Source: an uncultured Aequorivita sp. (GTDB taxonomy: Bacteria; Bacteroidota; Bacteroidia; Flavobacteriales; Flavobacteriaceae). Taken from it: a stretch of 64,000 bases of DNA. The notes beneath the pieces were generated by a model. That model had not been told where the DNA came from and did not search any database. It was given only the letters and a program-made list of their open reading frames with translations. Within the stretch, counting starts at the first letter, position 1; the number at the start of each line of letters is the position of its first letter. Shown here in pieces: positions 25,512 through 33,710 of this stretch. A program made the position numbers and the translations under genes. The stretch spans positions 1 to 64,000 of the forward strand of contig CAKZLK010000058.1 of assembly GCA_937125455.1 (NCBI GenBank), in the 5' to 3' direction.

Positions 25512-27905
25512 ATGAAGGAACTAATAAAGCATTTTTCGGAGGTAAGTATAAAGGATATTTCAACTGTTGGTGGCAAAAACGCCTCCCTTGGCGAAATGTA
25601 CCGTGCACTTTCATCAAAAGGAGTGGCGGTGCCTGAAGGTTTTGCAGTTACTGCAAAAGCCTATTGGCTTTTTTTAAATGAAAATAATTTTGTTCCTCAA
25701 TTAACCGATTTGCTTTCAGACCTAGATACCACCACCTTCAATAATCTGTCTGAAATCGGACTCCAAGTTAGAAGCTTAATACTCTCAGGTCACTTCCCTG
25801 AAATACTCAAAGAAAATATCATTGAAGCGTATTCCAAATTGCAATTAGCTATTGGCTCAGAAAAAACATTTGCAGTTCGCAGCAGTGCTACAGCCGAAGA
25901 TCTTCCAAATGCAAGCTTTGCAGGGCAGCAGGAAACCTATTTGAATGTTAAAGGACCAGAAAACCTTATAAAAGCCTGTCAACGTTGTTATGCCTCTTTG
26001 TTTACCGATAGAGCAATAAAATACAGGCTAGACAATGGGTTTGATCACATGAAGGTCGCGCTTTCTATTGGAGTTCAAGCAATGATCCGGTCAGATATTG
26101 CCAGTTCAGGGGTGATGTTTACGATGGATCCTGATTCAGGTTTTGAAAATGTAGTACTCGTTTCTGGCGCATGGGGATTGGGTGAGAACGTAGTGCAAGG
26201 ATCTGTGAATACAGATGAGTTTCTCGTTTTTAAGCCATTGCTAGAAAAGGCTGCACAGCCCATCATTGCACGGAAATTGGGAAGTAAAATAAAAACAATG
26301 GTCTATTCTTCCGTTCATGCAAATGAAATTTTAAAACCAGAAGAGGCCATTGTAAATCTGGATACAACGGCAGAAAAAAGAGATCAATATGTACTGTCTG
26401 ATAAAGAAGTAGTGCAGCTAGCAAAATGGGCCTGCATTATTCAACAACACTACAAGTGCCAAATGGATATAGAATGGGCTAAAGATGGAGAAGATGGAGA
26501 AATATACATAGTGCAAGCACGCCCAGAAACTGTTCACAGCAATAAAAAACAAAATATATTCAAACAATACAGCCTACTTGAAAAAGGAAAAATGCTGTGC
26601 AGTGGCGCAGGCTTAGGAAATAAGATTGTTTCAGGAAAAGCTAGAATACTAAGCTCTCCATCTGAAATTTCAAAATTAAACAAGGGAGAAATCTTAGTGA
26701 CTGAACGTACTGACCCCGATTGGGACCCTGTTATGAAAAAAGTGTCAGCTATCATTACAGACCAGGGAGGAAGAACATCACACGCTGCCATTGTTGCCCG
26801 TGAATTAGGAGCCAGCGCCGTAGTCGGAACGGGAAATGGAACAAAAAATATTGCTGATGGACAACTAATCACCGTATCTACGGCAAATGGAAATATAGGT
26901 GTTGTGTATGATGGTTTATTAAAGTGGGATGAAAAAGTAATAGATATTTCCAATGTGCCAAAAATAAATACAAAAGCCATGCTTATACTGGCGCATCCCG
27001 ATGAGGCTTTTGGGTTTTCACTTTTGCCAAACGATGGCGTGGGTTTAATGCGTATGGAGTTTATTATTAGCAATACTATTGGCATTCACCCGATGGCATT
27101 AAAGCATTTTGATAAAGTTGAGGATGTGCTTACAAAAGAAAAAATTGAAGCAACTACACGTTTGTACAAAAGCAAGGAAGAATATTTTATTCAGACCCTG
27201 GCTGAGGCAACGGCAAAAATGGCAGCCGCTTTTTATCCCAAAGATGTAATTGTGCGGATGAGTGATTTCAAATCGAATGAATATGCAAATCTCATTGGAG
27301 GAAAGCAATTTGAGCCTAGTGAAGAAAACCCCATGATAGGTTTTAGAGGTGCTTCCCGTTATTATCATCCTTTATACAAAGATGCCTTTGAGATGGAATG
27401 CAAAGCGATGAAAATGGTACGCGATGATATGGGTTTGACGAACATAAAATTGATGATCCCTTTCTGCAGAACAATTTCTGAAGCCGAAAAGGTACTAGAA
27501 GTAATGCGCGCATGTGGATTAAAACGCAATGAAAACGGATTGGAATTGTATGTAATGATAGAAATACCAAGCAATGCATTGCTTGCCGAAAAATTTGCAA
27601 AACATTTTGATGGCTTCTCCATAGGCTCGAACGACCTTACACAACTTACACTTGGGGCAGACAGAGATTCTGAATTATTGAGTGAAATATTCAATCCATT
27701 TGATCCCGCTGTAATGCAGCTTATAGAAATGACCTTAACAAAGGCACAGAAAACAAAAACACATACCGGTCTTTGCGGACAGGCTCCGAGTGACTACCCC
27801 GAATATGCGCAGTTTTTGGTTAAAAACGGAATTAATAGCATTTCCTTTAATCCTGATGCCTTAATAAAAGGAATTGAAAATATTGCAGAAGCTGAGGGAA
27901 AATAG
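25512..27905 (+). CDS. ppsA: Phosphoenolpyruvate synthase
   Basis: 797 residues from the ATG at 25512; an earlier in-frame TTG lies in the repeat tract and is not credible. The N-terminal ATP-binding domain opens ISTVGGKNASLGEMY. The swivelling domain carries the phosphohistidine in DQGGRTSHAAIVAREL. The C-terminal PEP/pyruvate barrel has GFSIGSNDLTQLTLGADRDS and GLCGQAPSDYPEYAQFL with the catalytic Cys. The enzyme makes PEP, AMP and phosphate from pyruvate and ATP for gluconeogenesis. Length is normal for the family. It is only ~50 bp from the exporter operon and may be read through from it. Confidence 0.95.
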   Translation: MKELIKHFSEVSIKDISTVGGKNASLGEMYRALSSKGVAVPEGFAVTAKAYWLFLNENNFVPQLTDLLSDLDTTTFNNLSEIGLQVRSLILSGHFPEILKENIIEAYSKLQLAIGSEKTFAVRSSATAEDLPNASFAGQQETYLNVKGPENLIKACQRCYASLFTDRAIKYRLDNGFDHMKVALSIGVQAMIRSDIASSGVMFTMDPDSGFENVVLVSGAWGLGENVVQGSVNTDEFLVFKPLLEKAAQPIIARKLGSKIKTMVYSSVHANEILKPEEAIVNLDTTAEKRDQYVLSDKEVVQLAKWACIIQQHYKCQMDIEWAKDGEDGEIYIVQARPETVHSNKKQNIFKQYSLLEKGKMLCSGAGLGNKIVSGKARILSSPSEISKLNKGEILVTERTDPDWDPVMKKVSAIITDQGGRTSHAAIVARELGASAVVGTGNGTKNIADGQLITVSTANGNIGVVYDGLLKWDEKVIDISNVPKINTKAMLILAHPDEAFGFSLLPNDGVGLMRMEFIISNTIGIHPMALKHFDKVEDVLTKEKIEATTRLYKSKEEYFIQTLAEATAKMAAAFYPKDVIVRMSDFKSNEYANLIGGKQFEPSEENPMIGFRGASRYYHPLYKDAFEMECKAMKMVRDDMGLTNIKLMIPFCRTISEAEKVLEVMRACGLKRNENGLELYVMIEIPSNALLAEKFAKHFDGFSIGSNDLTQLTLGADRDSELLSEIFNPFDPAVMQLIEMTLTKAQKTKTHTGLCGQAPSDYPEYAQFLVKNGINSISFNPDALIKGIENIAEAEGK

Positions 27906-28043
27906 AGTTTTGATAGTTGGATGTTGGATTGTTAGATTGATGGATTGTTGGATTGTTGGATTGACACTTATTAGATTTTCATTATTAATTTTTAATTGCT
28001 AATTTCAGCCAAGGTGGCTGTCTTAAAATAAATAAACCCAAAA
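27906..28043. other. Spacer with GATTGTTGG tract and a short hairpin
   Basis: 27908-27964 is a degenerate GGATTGTTG tract. 28006-28020 (CAGCCA-AGG-TGGCTG) is a perfect 6-bp hairpin, a weak candidate for the end of the ppsA transcript because no long T run follows. Confidence 0.4.
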
Positions 28044-28655
28044 ATGAAATCAAAACAAAAAGATTATTTCGCCGAAAAGGCAGCAGAATATGATGGAGAG
28101 AAATCCAGAACTCAAAATGTAGACAATATTGCCCAAACAATACTAAAGGAACTATCATTTTCAAAGGAAATGCATATTATGGATTTTGGTTCTGGCACTG
28201 GATTATTATTATCTCAAGTTGCGCCATACGTAGGTGAAATTACAGCAGTCGATGTTTCTGCAGCTATGATAGGCGTTTTAAAATCAAAAATAGATACCAT
28301 AGACTGCAAGGTTCAAATAGTGCAGCTAGATTTAACCAAAGAAACATTAGACACAAAATTTGATGCTATCATTTCGTCTATGACTATTCATCATATTGAA
28401 AACGTGCAAGAGCTTTTCAATAAGTTTTATTCCTTGCTTAAGGAAAATGGAACTATTGCCATCGCCGATCTTGACACAGAGGATGGTTCGTTTCATACAG
28501 AGGATACTGGAGTTTTTCACAACGGATTTGACAGAAACGAATTCTTAAGCATTGCGAAAAATGCTGGATTTAGAGACTTGAAGATTCAAACGGCAAGTGT
28601 AATGGAAAAGCCAATAGGTAATTATCCTGTTTTCTTGTTAACAGGTAGAAAGTAG
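28044..28655 (+). CDS. Class I SAM-dependent methyltransferase
   Basis: 203 residues. Motif I is IMDFGSGTGLLLSQVAPYV (~46-64), followed by ITAVDVSAAMIGVL (acidic ribose ligand), CKVQIVQLDLTKE, and IISSMTIHHIENVQELF as the post-I motif typical of the Methyltransf_11/25 group. It is cytosolic and complete. Substrate is not evident; the neighbours (PEP synthase, exporter) do not narrow it. Confidence 0.88.
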   Translation: MKSKQKDYFAEKAAEYDGEKSRTQNVDNIAQTILKELSFSKEMHIMDFGSGTGLLLSQVAPYVGEITAVDVSAAMIGVLKSKIDTIDCKVQIVQLDLTKETLDTKFDAIISSMTIHHIENVQELFNKFYSLLKENGTIAIADLDTEDGSFHTEDTGVFHNGFDRNEFLSIAKNAGFRDLKIQTASVMEKPIGNYPVFLLTGRK

Positions 28656-28715
28656 CTAGCCGCATAAAATAACTTTAATAGGGTTCATACAAAAATTGTT
28701 AATTTCATTTTTAAT

Positions 28716-29042
28716 CTACCCCCCAAGAAGACATGCTCCAAAATCAGGACATATTTGTGGTAAGATCAACCAGACATGGATAAAAAATAGAATAACAAAA
28801 AACACCCCCACTATAAGTGCATGGCTTATATAGGTTGCATCTCCAGAAGGTTTAATAATTGGCCACATTAAACCGTAAAGTCCAGAGACAAAGAAAAAAA
28901 ACGGTACCCCAGAGAAAAACAGAAGAAATTGCATGCTAAATTGACCGTGAAGGAGATTGTAAAAAACAACCCCAATAATCAGGGACAATAGCAATAGAAT
29001 CCAATAAATTATTTTGCTTGTACTTTTAGTAACATTACCCAT
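28716..29042 (-). CDS. Small three-helix membrane protein under a Crp/Fnr-like promoter
   Basis: 108 residues with three hydrophobic segments (about 12-28, 37-60 and 75-96) and a Cys-containing C-terminal tail (PQICPDFGACLLGG). I do not recognise the family. Its promoter region carries ATGATATATATCAT with the same spacing to a -7 box as the sigma factor gene at 39506 and the DUF6799 gene at 41436, so it is probably controlled with them, perhaps in response to oxygen, nitric oxide or carbon state if the regulator is Crp/Fnr-type. Confidence 0.6.
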   Translation of the reverse strand: MGNVTKSTSKIIYWILLLLSLIIGVVFYNLLHGQFSMQFLLFFSGVPFFFFVSGLYGLMWPIIKPSGDATYISHALIVGVFFVILFFIHVWLILPQICPDFGACLLGG

Positions 29043-29063
29043 AATATTTGTTTTATAATTATA

Positions 29064-29107
29064 TAAAATTACTATCTAAATATTTGATAATAAATGATAT
29101 ATATCAT
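29064..29107 (-). promoter_or_regulatory. Promoter with TGATATATATCA operator
   Basis: Perfect 14-bp palindrome ATGATATATATCAT at 29094-29107 (centre 29100.5) and a TAATTTTA -7-type box on the minus strand at 29064-29071 (centre 29067.5). Centre-to-centre distance is 33 bp, which would put the palindrome near -40, the position of a class II Crp/Fnr activator. ATG is at 29042. Confidence 0.55.
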
Positions 29108-29282
29108 ACATAAGGTAAGCAAATCAAGAAGCATTATGAACCAATTTATTAAAATATAATTGCTGACACCTTCAATAAACCCTTATATTAATTAAGGAAG
29201 TTTAATTATAAATTTTTTCTTAACACAAGGCCATGATTTCAAAAAAATAAAACAGGGACACTAGCTTTTGCGAAAGATGACT

Positions 29283-29350
29283 TTTAATTTGCTTCATTAC
29301 GATTTCCTATGATCGCGGATATTTTACTTTTATTTATATTTGAAAATAAT
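29283..29350 (+). repeat. Partial copy of the 35.8-kb dispersed element
   Basis: AATTTGCTTCATTACG, then GATATTTTACTTTTATTTATATTTGAAAATAA, matches 35834-35898 at roughly three bases in four. It lies in the 413-bp gap 29043-29455, which otherwise holds only the promoter at 29064-29107 and AT-rich sequence. Confidence 0.5.
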
Positions 29351-29455
29351 CTTACAAACAGCTGCTGGATAACCGCAATAGAACTTTAAGATCACACCTA
29401 TTTAGCAACCTTAGCCGCTCTTTTCGTCTTTATAATTAATACTTAAAGTTCCTCT

Positions 29456-30154
29456 ATGACAGATTTACCTCATGCTACAAATCAAATTCACCATGTCACA
29501 AATTTTCATGACCTGGTTTCCACGCCTTTTCAAGGAGAAATGAACGCGATTTGTTGGACTCGACAACTAACAGGTGATTTTTCTGAGATTGTTAAACAAG
29601 TAGCACTAAAAGAAAATATAGCGACACTTGACCAAGAGGAGCTTCGTTCCCTAACCTTGAGCGAACAAGGGCAGCTTGCTCGTGAAGTCCTTCTGAATGA
29701 CCTAAAAGTGTTGAAAGACCATGGGGCTGCTCCAACCCTTAATGTGATTAAATACTATGACAGAGACGATGCCTTCCCATTTTTTCCAACCGATGTTTAT
29801 TCTTTTCACGTAGATCGCTCTCCCGTACCAACCGATACATTTTTATGCACCTATTATGGCGCCCCGAGTGATATATTGCCTAATGCACAAGGCAAACAAA
29901 AAGTTCTTATTCCTGAAATACGCGAGGAACTCAAAAAACTATACGGTGGAGCAGACGATGGTTTTGAAGCCTTTTTAAGTGAATATTTCTTTAATCTGCA
30001 CTATCAGGCGTTACCGCAAGCACAACCCATCAGCTTAGGTATCGGTCATTTATGGCGACTGGCGATTGATCATCCTGAAAGTCAAGTACCGCCTTGTCTT
30101 CATCGCGCTCCAAAAGAAAAAAATGGACAGCCCCGTTTGCTGATGATCTGTTAA
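29456..30154 (+). CDS. DUF1826-like protein
   Basis: 232 residues, no signal peptide. Features are NAICWTRQL near residue 32, VYSFHVDRSPVPTDTFLCTYYGAPSD near 120, and a C-terminal PPCLHRAPKEKNGQPRLLMIC. The HVD, CTYxG and HRAP...RLL pattern resembles DUF1826 proteins, which in Proteobacteria sit in zinc-limitation operons; I make this link from memory at moderate confidence. It stands alone between two copies of the dispersed element, so it may have arrived by transfer. Confidence 0.6.
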   Translation: MTDLPHATNQIHHVTNFHDLVSTPFQGEMNAICWTRQLTGDFSEIVKQVALKENIATLDQEELRSLTLSEQGQLAREVLLNDLKVLKDHGAAPTLNVIKYYDRDDAFPFFPTDVYSFHVDRSPVPTDTFLCTYYGAPSDILPNAQGKQKVLIPEIREELKKLYGGADDGFEAFLSEYFFNLHYQALPQAQPISLGIGHLWRLAIDHPESQVPPCLHRAPKEKNGQPRLLMIC

Positions 30155-30207
30155 TTAAAATCTATATATAGCTATATTACCCTTGTTCTCCGAAGCTTTA
30201 TGCGCAG

Positions 30208-30336
30208 GTGAACCTCTTAATTTGCTCATTTACGGTTTTCAGTAAAAGCTAAGTTGGAATTATTGATATATTTGGAAGATTTTTAGATAGATAACTATAT
30301 AATGGGAGTAAAAACTATAATAGTGTTTATCTACAT
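30208..30336 (+). repeat. Leader element of cassette 1
   Basis: CTTAATTTGCTCATTTACGGTTTTCAGTAA (near 30217-30246) matches the start of the element at 35834. The tail up to CTACAT then abuts the GTTGTAGCC cassette start at 30337, as ATAGACAT abuts GTTACCC at 35949. Confidence 0.5.
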
Positions 30337-31300
30337 GTTGTAGCCAATTAAAAAAATACATTTGAAAAAACTTATACTTTTATTAGCTCTATTACTATTT
30401 ACAATAAGTTTTTCCTTTTCACAGGTTTTAAAATTGAACTTAACCGTTGGAGAATCATATTATCACGATAATGAAACCAAAGTTATTATGACTCAGGAAC
30501 TCCAAGGTGAGTCATTGATTTCAGATATATCTTATGGTGGTAAAATGAGCTTCTTGGTAAAAAAAAAAACAGATTCCATTTATCATTTAGAAGTAAGATT
30601 CCAGACAATATATTTAAAAGTGAATTCTAATGGTAACGAAATCTCAGCAAACTCTCAAAAAGTGGATTCAACAAATATTCTAAGTCTCCTCCTAAAGGAA
30701 TTGACTAGAACACCATTTGATATTTCAATTACGAAGTATGGAGTTGTCCAAGATGTAAAAATGGAGAAAGTCTTTGATAATTTATTTAGTTTCGATCCCG
30801 AAATTCCTAAGATTGAAAAGGCAAGAATGATATATATGTTAAAGCAATCTTTCGGGGAAAAAGCTATGAAAGGCTCAATCGAAATGCTCACAGCAATATA
30901 TCCTGAAAAACCTTTCAAAGAAGGAGATGAATGGAAAAATAAAATAAGACTAGAAACTGTTTCCGGCGTAACTATGGAGAATAAATTTGTATTGGACGAA
31001 CTAAATAAACATTTCGCTATCATTAATAGTCAATCGAATGCTGTCTCAGATGAAAATAACTCATTTATTAATATAAATGGTGAATTTTTGAGATTCAATT
31101 CAAAAGGAAGTATGCATTCGACTTTCAAAATTGACACAAGTACAGGTTGGATAATAGAATCTGAAATTAATCAGAATATTTCGGGAATTAATGAAAAAAA
31201 ATGGCGAGAAGATTCCTCTATTATTTTAAAAACACCCTTTGAATATGTTGGATCAATAAAACTGAAGTCCGAATAACTGGCCACAACACGAGTATAAACC
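30337..31300 (+). mobile_element. Integron-like cassette 1 (DUF6263 gene)
   Basis: Starts GTTGTAGCCAATT (30337-30349) and ends AACTGGCCACAAC (31275-31287), which is the reverse complement at 11 of 13 positions; both differences are transitions that would leave G-T pairs in single-stranded DNA. Encloses one gene in the + orientation. Adjacent to cassette 2. Confidence 0.6.
30362..31276 (+). CDS. DUF6263 family secreted protein
   Basis: 304 residues from a TTG at 30362 that opens a clear signal peptide (KKLILLLALLLFTISFSFSQ). The mature part begins VLKLNLTVGESYYHDNETKVIMTQEL, fitting DUF6263, and contains TPFDISITKYGVVQDVKMEKVFDNL and YPEKPFKEGDEWKNKIRLE. It is all-beta in appearance, probably periplasmic or outer-membrane associated. 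Function unknown. The stop codon overlaps the 3' inverted end of cassette 1, leaving almost no trailer, as in compact gene cassettes. Confidence 0.75.
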   Translation: MKKLILLLALLLFTISFSFSQVLKLNLTVGESYYHDNETKVIMTQELQGESLISDISYGGKMSFLVKKKTDSIYHLEVRFQTIYLKVNSNGNEISANSQKVDSTNILSLLLKELTRTPFDISITKYGVVQDVKMEKVFDNLFSFDPEIPKIEKARMIYMLKQSFGEKAMKGSIEMLTAIYPEKPFKEGDEWKNKIRLETVSGVTMENKFVLDELNKHFAIINSQSNAVSDENNSFININGEFLRFNSKGSMHSTFKIDTSTGWIIESEINQNISGINEKKWREDSSIILKTPFEYVGSIKLKSE

Positions 31301-31307
31301 GTTAGCC
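31279..31307 (+). repeat. Short attC-like junction between cassettes 1 and 2
   Basis: GGCCACAAC, then ACGAGTATAAACC, then GTTAGCC: an inverse core ending AAC and a core beginning GTT with only 13 bp between. This is shorter than classical attC sites (about 57-140 bp). Confidence 0.5.
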
Positions 31308-32603
31308 TTAATAAAAAATGATACTTATAGACAACCCATATATTTCAGATTTTCTAGTAAGAACTATTAAAGAAAATAATTTTGAAATTATTTCTACTAA
31401 AGAAGCGAGGTCATTGATTAATGATGATTCTTTGAATTGGATTTCTGAAGATGATGCGAAGAATAAAATCCTAAACAGCCCAAACCCTCTTATTTATACA
31501 AATTCTGAGAACTCATTAACATGGGTTTTCAACAATCTAAAAGAAACTAACCTACCTAACCAAATAAGGTTATTTAAGGACAAACTTAAATTTAGAGAAC
31601 TAACTAAAAGTATGTTTCCTGATTTCCTGTTTAGAAAAATTAAAATAGATGCTATTCAAAGCTTAGATATTGACGAATTAAAACTTCCATTTGTTATTAA
31701 GCCTTCATTAGGTTTTTTTAGTATTGGAGTACATATTGTTCGTAACAAGTCTGACTGGTATACTGCTCAAAAAGAATTAAACTATGATAATCTAAAAAGC
31801 ATTTACCCCAAAGAGGTAATGGATGCTTCTACTTTTATTATAGAAGAATACATAGAAGGAGAAGAATTTGCCATAGATGCCTATTTTGATAATGATGGAG
31901 AAGTAGTTATTCTAAATATTATGCATCATATGTTTTCTTCAAGTACTGATGTAAGTGATAGGGTTTACTCCACTTCTCAAAGCATAATTCGCAAGTACAA
32001 AGAAAGCGTTGAAGCGTTTTTAAAACCCATAGGAAAAAAAGCTGATTTGAAAAACTTTCCTTTACATGTAGAGGTTAGAATTGATGAAAAAGGAGTGATA
32101 AAACCAATAGAAATAAACCCGCAACGATTTGGAGGGTGGTGTACCACTGGCGATCTTTCGTGGTATGCATTTAAGTTTAATTCATACCAATATTTCATTC
32201 AAAATAAAAAACCGAATTGGGATGAAGTTTTTAAAAATAAGAAAGATGAAATTTATAGCATTATTTTATTAAACAATAATTCAGGTTTTAAACCATCAGA
32301 AATCTCTCATTTTGATTTTGAAGGGCTTAAACAAGATTTAGAAAATATATTAGTTATCAGAAAATTAGATTTTAATAAATACCCTGCATTTGGAATCTTA
32401 TTTACTGAAACAAGTGAAGGAAATGAAAGAGAACTAAAAGAAATACTAAATTCTGATTTAAATAAATATATTAGAAAATAGAAATTACTAAGGCTAACTC
32501 CGTTTATAATGTATTGCTAGTATCTAATCTACTCACTAAAATTGCTGCGCCAGTTCGCTTTGCTCGTGTCTTGAAATAAACACCAACTATTCTCATACCA
32601 ACC
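31301..32603 (+). mobile_element. Integron-like cassette 2 (ATP-grasp gene)
   Basis: Starts GTTAGCCTTA (31301-31310) and has the exact reverse complement TAAGGCTAAC at 32489-32498, 8 bp past the gene's stop; pairing continues to 13 of 14 positions. The following attC-like tail runs to about 32603. Confidence 0.65.
31318..32481 (+). CDS. ATP-grasp domain protein
   Basis: 387 residues, cytosolic. The ATP-grasp core is visible as LPFVIKPSLGFFSIGVHIV (nucleotide-binding strand and loop), FIIEEYIEGEEFAIDAYFDN (hinge and E-x-E), and HVEVRIDEKGVIKPIEINPQRFGG (Mg-binding E and N of the EINPR-like motif). Such ligases join a carboxylate to an amine or thiol via an acyl phosphate. The closest look is to stand-alone amino-acid or peptide ligases. 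It is the only gene of its cassette, with no biosynthetic partners, so the product is unknown. Confidence 0.85.
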   Translation: MILIDNPYISDFLVRTIKENNFEIISTKEARSLINDDSLNWISEDDAKNKILNSPNPLIYTNSENSLTWVFNNLKETNLPNQIRLFKDKLKFRELTKSMFPDFLFRKIKIDAIQSLDIDELKLPFVIKPSLGFFSIGVHIVRNKSDWYTAQKELNYDNLKSIYPKEVMDASTFIIEEYIEGEEFAIDAYFDNDGEVVILNIMHHMFSSSTDVSDRVYSTSQSIIRKYKESVEAFLKPIGKKADLKNFPLHVEVRIDEKGVIKPIEINPQRFGGWCTTGDLSWYAFKFNSYQYFIQNKKPNWDEVFKNKKDEIYSIILLNNNSGFKPSEISHFDFEGLKQDLENILVIRKLDFNKYPAFGILFTETSEGNERELKEILNSDLNKYIRK

Positions 32604-32609
32604 GTCTAA
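32495..32609 (+). repeat. attC-like tail of cassette 2, degenerate
   Basis: Begins TAACTCCGTTTATAATGTATTGCTAG, similar to the left arm of the site at 37274-37406 (TAACAACGTATATT, ATTTATTGCTGG). It ends near CATACCAACCGTCTAAG, where the expected GTT has become GTC. The central hairpin is not conserved. Confidence 0.4.
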
Positions 32610-32897
32610 GAATCTTAAACACACCATTAAAAATTGTAGTAGTAATGATTGATATTTTAGTTACTGTTAGAATAATAAAGGGGCTTACTCTATTGGCAGA
32701 TTATATGTAATTACAGTAAAAAAGTACTGGGTGAAAAGATGTATAAACTATGGAATTCGAGACTCTATTTTTGGCAAAGCGCTATATTCATTGGTCCTGG
32801 AGTAACATTTCTAGTATTTTTTTTTTAAAATGGGCCAATGTTTTGACCCTATAAAAACCACTAACACACTCCTATTCACAATCCAACAATTCAACAA

Positions 32898-33033
32898 TTA
32901 AACAATTCCACAATTAAATAACTCCCCAAAATCCTGATAACCAAACGCCTCCAACAAAAACTCCTCAATCAAATCAGCAGGATGACCAGTAGCAGTCACA
33001 AGAAACTTTGTCTTTTTCTTTTTTGTATCGCCC
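32898..33033 (-). pseudogene. Decayed 3' end of a radical SAM gene, copy 1
   Basis: On the minus strand GDTKKKKTKF, then ATGHPADLIEEFLLEAFGY, ending at a stop at 32898, parallels the last ~30 residues of the gene at 33711-35588 (TLHPADLIESFLLEAVGS). Nothing upstream of the lysine run matches the gene, so only the extreme C-terminus survives. Confidence 0.65.
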
Positions 33034-33090
33034 AACCCTTCGACTCCGCTCAGGGCAGTCAGCTTGAGGCAGGCTCACATGAGGGGTAAC

Positions 33091-33313
33091 GTCTTTGCGA
33101 GCGCAGCGTGGCAATCTTTTGAGGTTACTTGCTGTCATGATTGGGCCACACCACGACAGATTGCTTCAGTCGTGCCTCCTTCGCAATGACGATACAAAAC
33201 AAGAACCATCACGTCATTGCGAGCGCAGCGTGGAAACCTTTTGGGGTTACTTGTTATCAAGATTGGAACTACACTTGGGCAGATTGCTTCAGTCGTGCCT
33301 CCTTCGCAATGAC
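33091..33313. repeat. Two tandem ~101-bp MITE-like repeats
   Basis: Copies at 33091-33190 and 33213-33313. Each begins GTCWTTGCGAGCGCAGCGTGG and ends TCGTGCCTCCTTCGCAATGAC, so the outer 10 bp are inverted repeats (GTCATTGCGA/TCGCAATGAC). The middles are diverged. The pattern is familiar from many Bacteroidota genomes; no transposase is nearby that obviously serves it. Confidence 0.75.
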
Positions 33314-33348
33314 ATTCATCCATGTGGGGCTTACATCATGATTAACTG

Positions 33349-33454
33349 CTAGTTGTTAGAACCCACGGATTCAAACAAAAAACCCTCAATCAAATCCGCA
33401 GGATGAACAGTAGCAACCACCGGAAACATTGTCTTTTTCTTTTTTGCATCGCCC
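33349..33454 (-). pseudogene. Decayed 3' end of a radical SAM gene, copy 2
   Basis: Minus-strand GDAKKKKTMFPVVATVHPAD followed by LIEGFLFESVGSNN and a stop at 33349. It matches the C-terminus of the gene at 33711-35588 (FPVATTLHPADLIESFLLEA) and copy 1, including the shared lysine-run upstream sequence. Confidence 0.7.
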
Positions 33455-33464
33455 AAAAAAGAAA
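33436..33464. terminator. A/T-rich hairpin beside radical SAM remnant
   Basis: TTTCTTTTTTG pairs perfectly with CAAAAAAGAAA (11 bp) around CATCGCC. It resembles a terminator but overlaps the lysine-coding part of remnant 2, so it may be a repeat boundary instead. Confidence 0.4.
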
Positions 33465-33710
33465 CAAAAAAGTCTAGGCTTACAAAAAGATTCCTGAAAA
33501 TTTCTTTATTTCCGGCGCAAAAATAAAGCTTATTTATTGCTAAGCTTGGTAGCGTAAAGTTTTATGGCGAGAGCTCCCCAAGTTTCCATGTGCTAAGAAG
33601 GATTTTTGCTTCATCCTCCAATAAATTCATTTTCAACGGAATCTTTTTGATAGGCCAGGGGCATTTTGAGATTGTCGTAATTATGGTTGTCCTTATTGAG
33701 GTTTAAAATG

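Larger units (their letters stand above)
32610..33710. other. 1.1-kb non-coding patchwork
   Basis: Between cassette 2 and the radical SAM gene there is no intact gene. It holds a 29-codon frame at 32739-32828 of no clear origin, an ATTGTTGAATT tract (32879-32925), two decayed 3' ends of radical SAM genes, a CCCTTCGACTCCGCTCAGGG-type repeat (33037-33080), two ~101-bp MITE-like repeats, a hairpin, and a possible decayed frame on the minus strand (33555-33700, AYQKDSVENEFIGG). Confidence 0.6.

Noticed and set aside
32739-32828. 29-codon hydrophobic small gene
   Set aside because: No ribosome site or family; ends in a T run; most likely chance.
33095-33352. Open frames on both strands around 33.1-33.35 kb
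   Set aside because: They are produced by the two tandem MITE-like repeats and translate the repeat itself.
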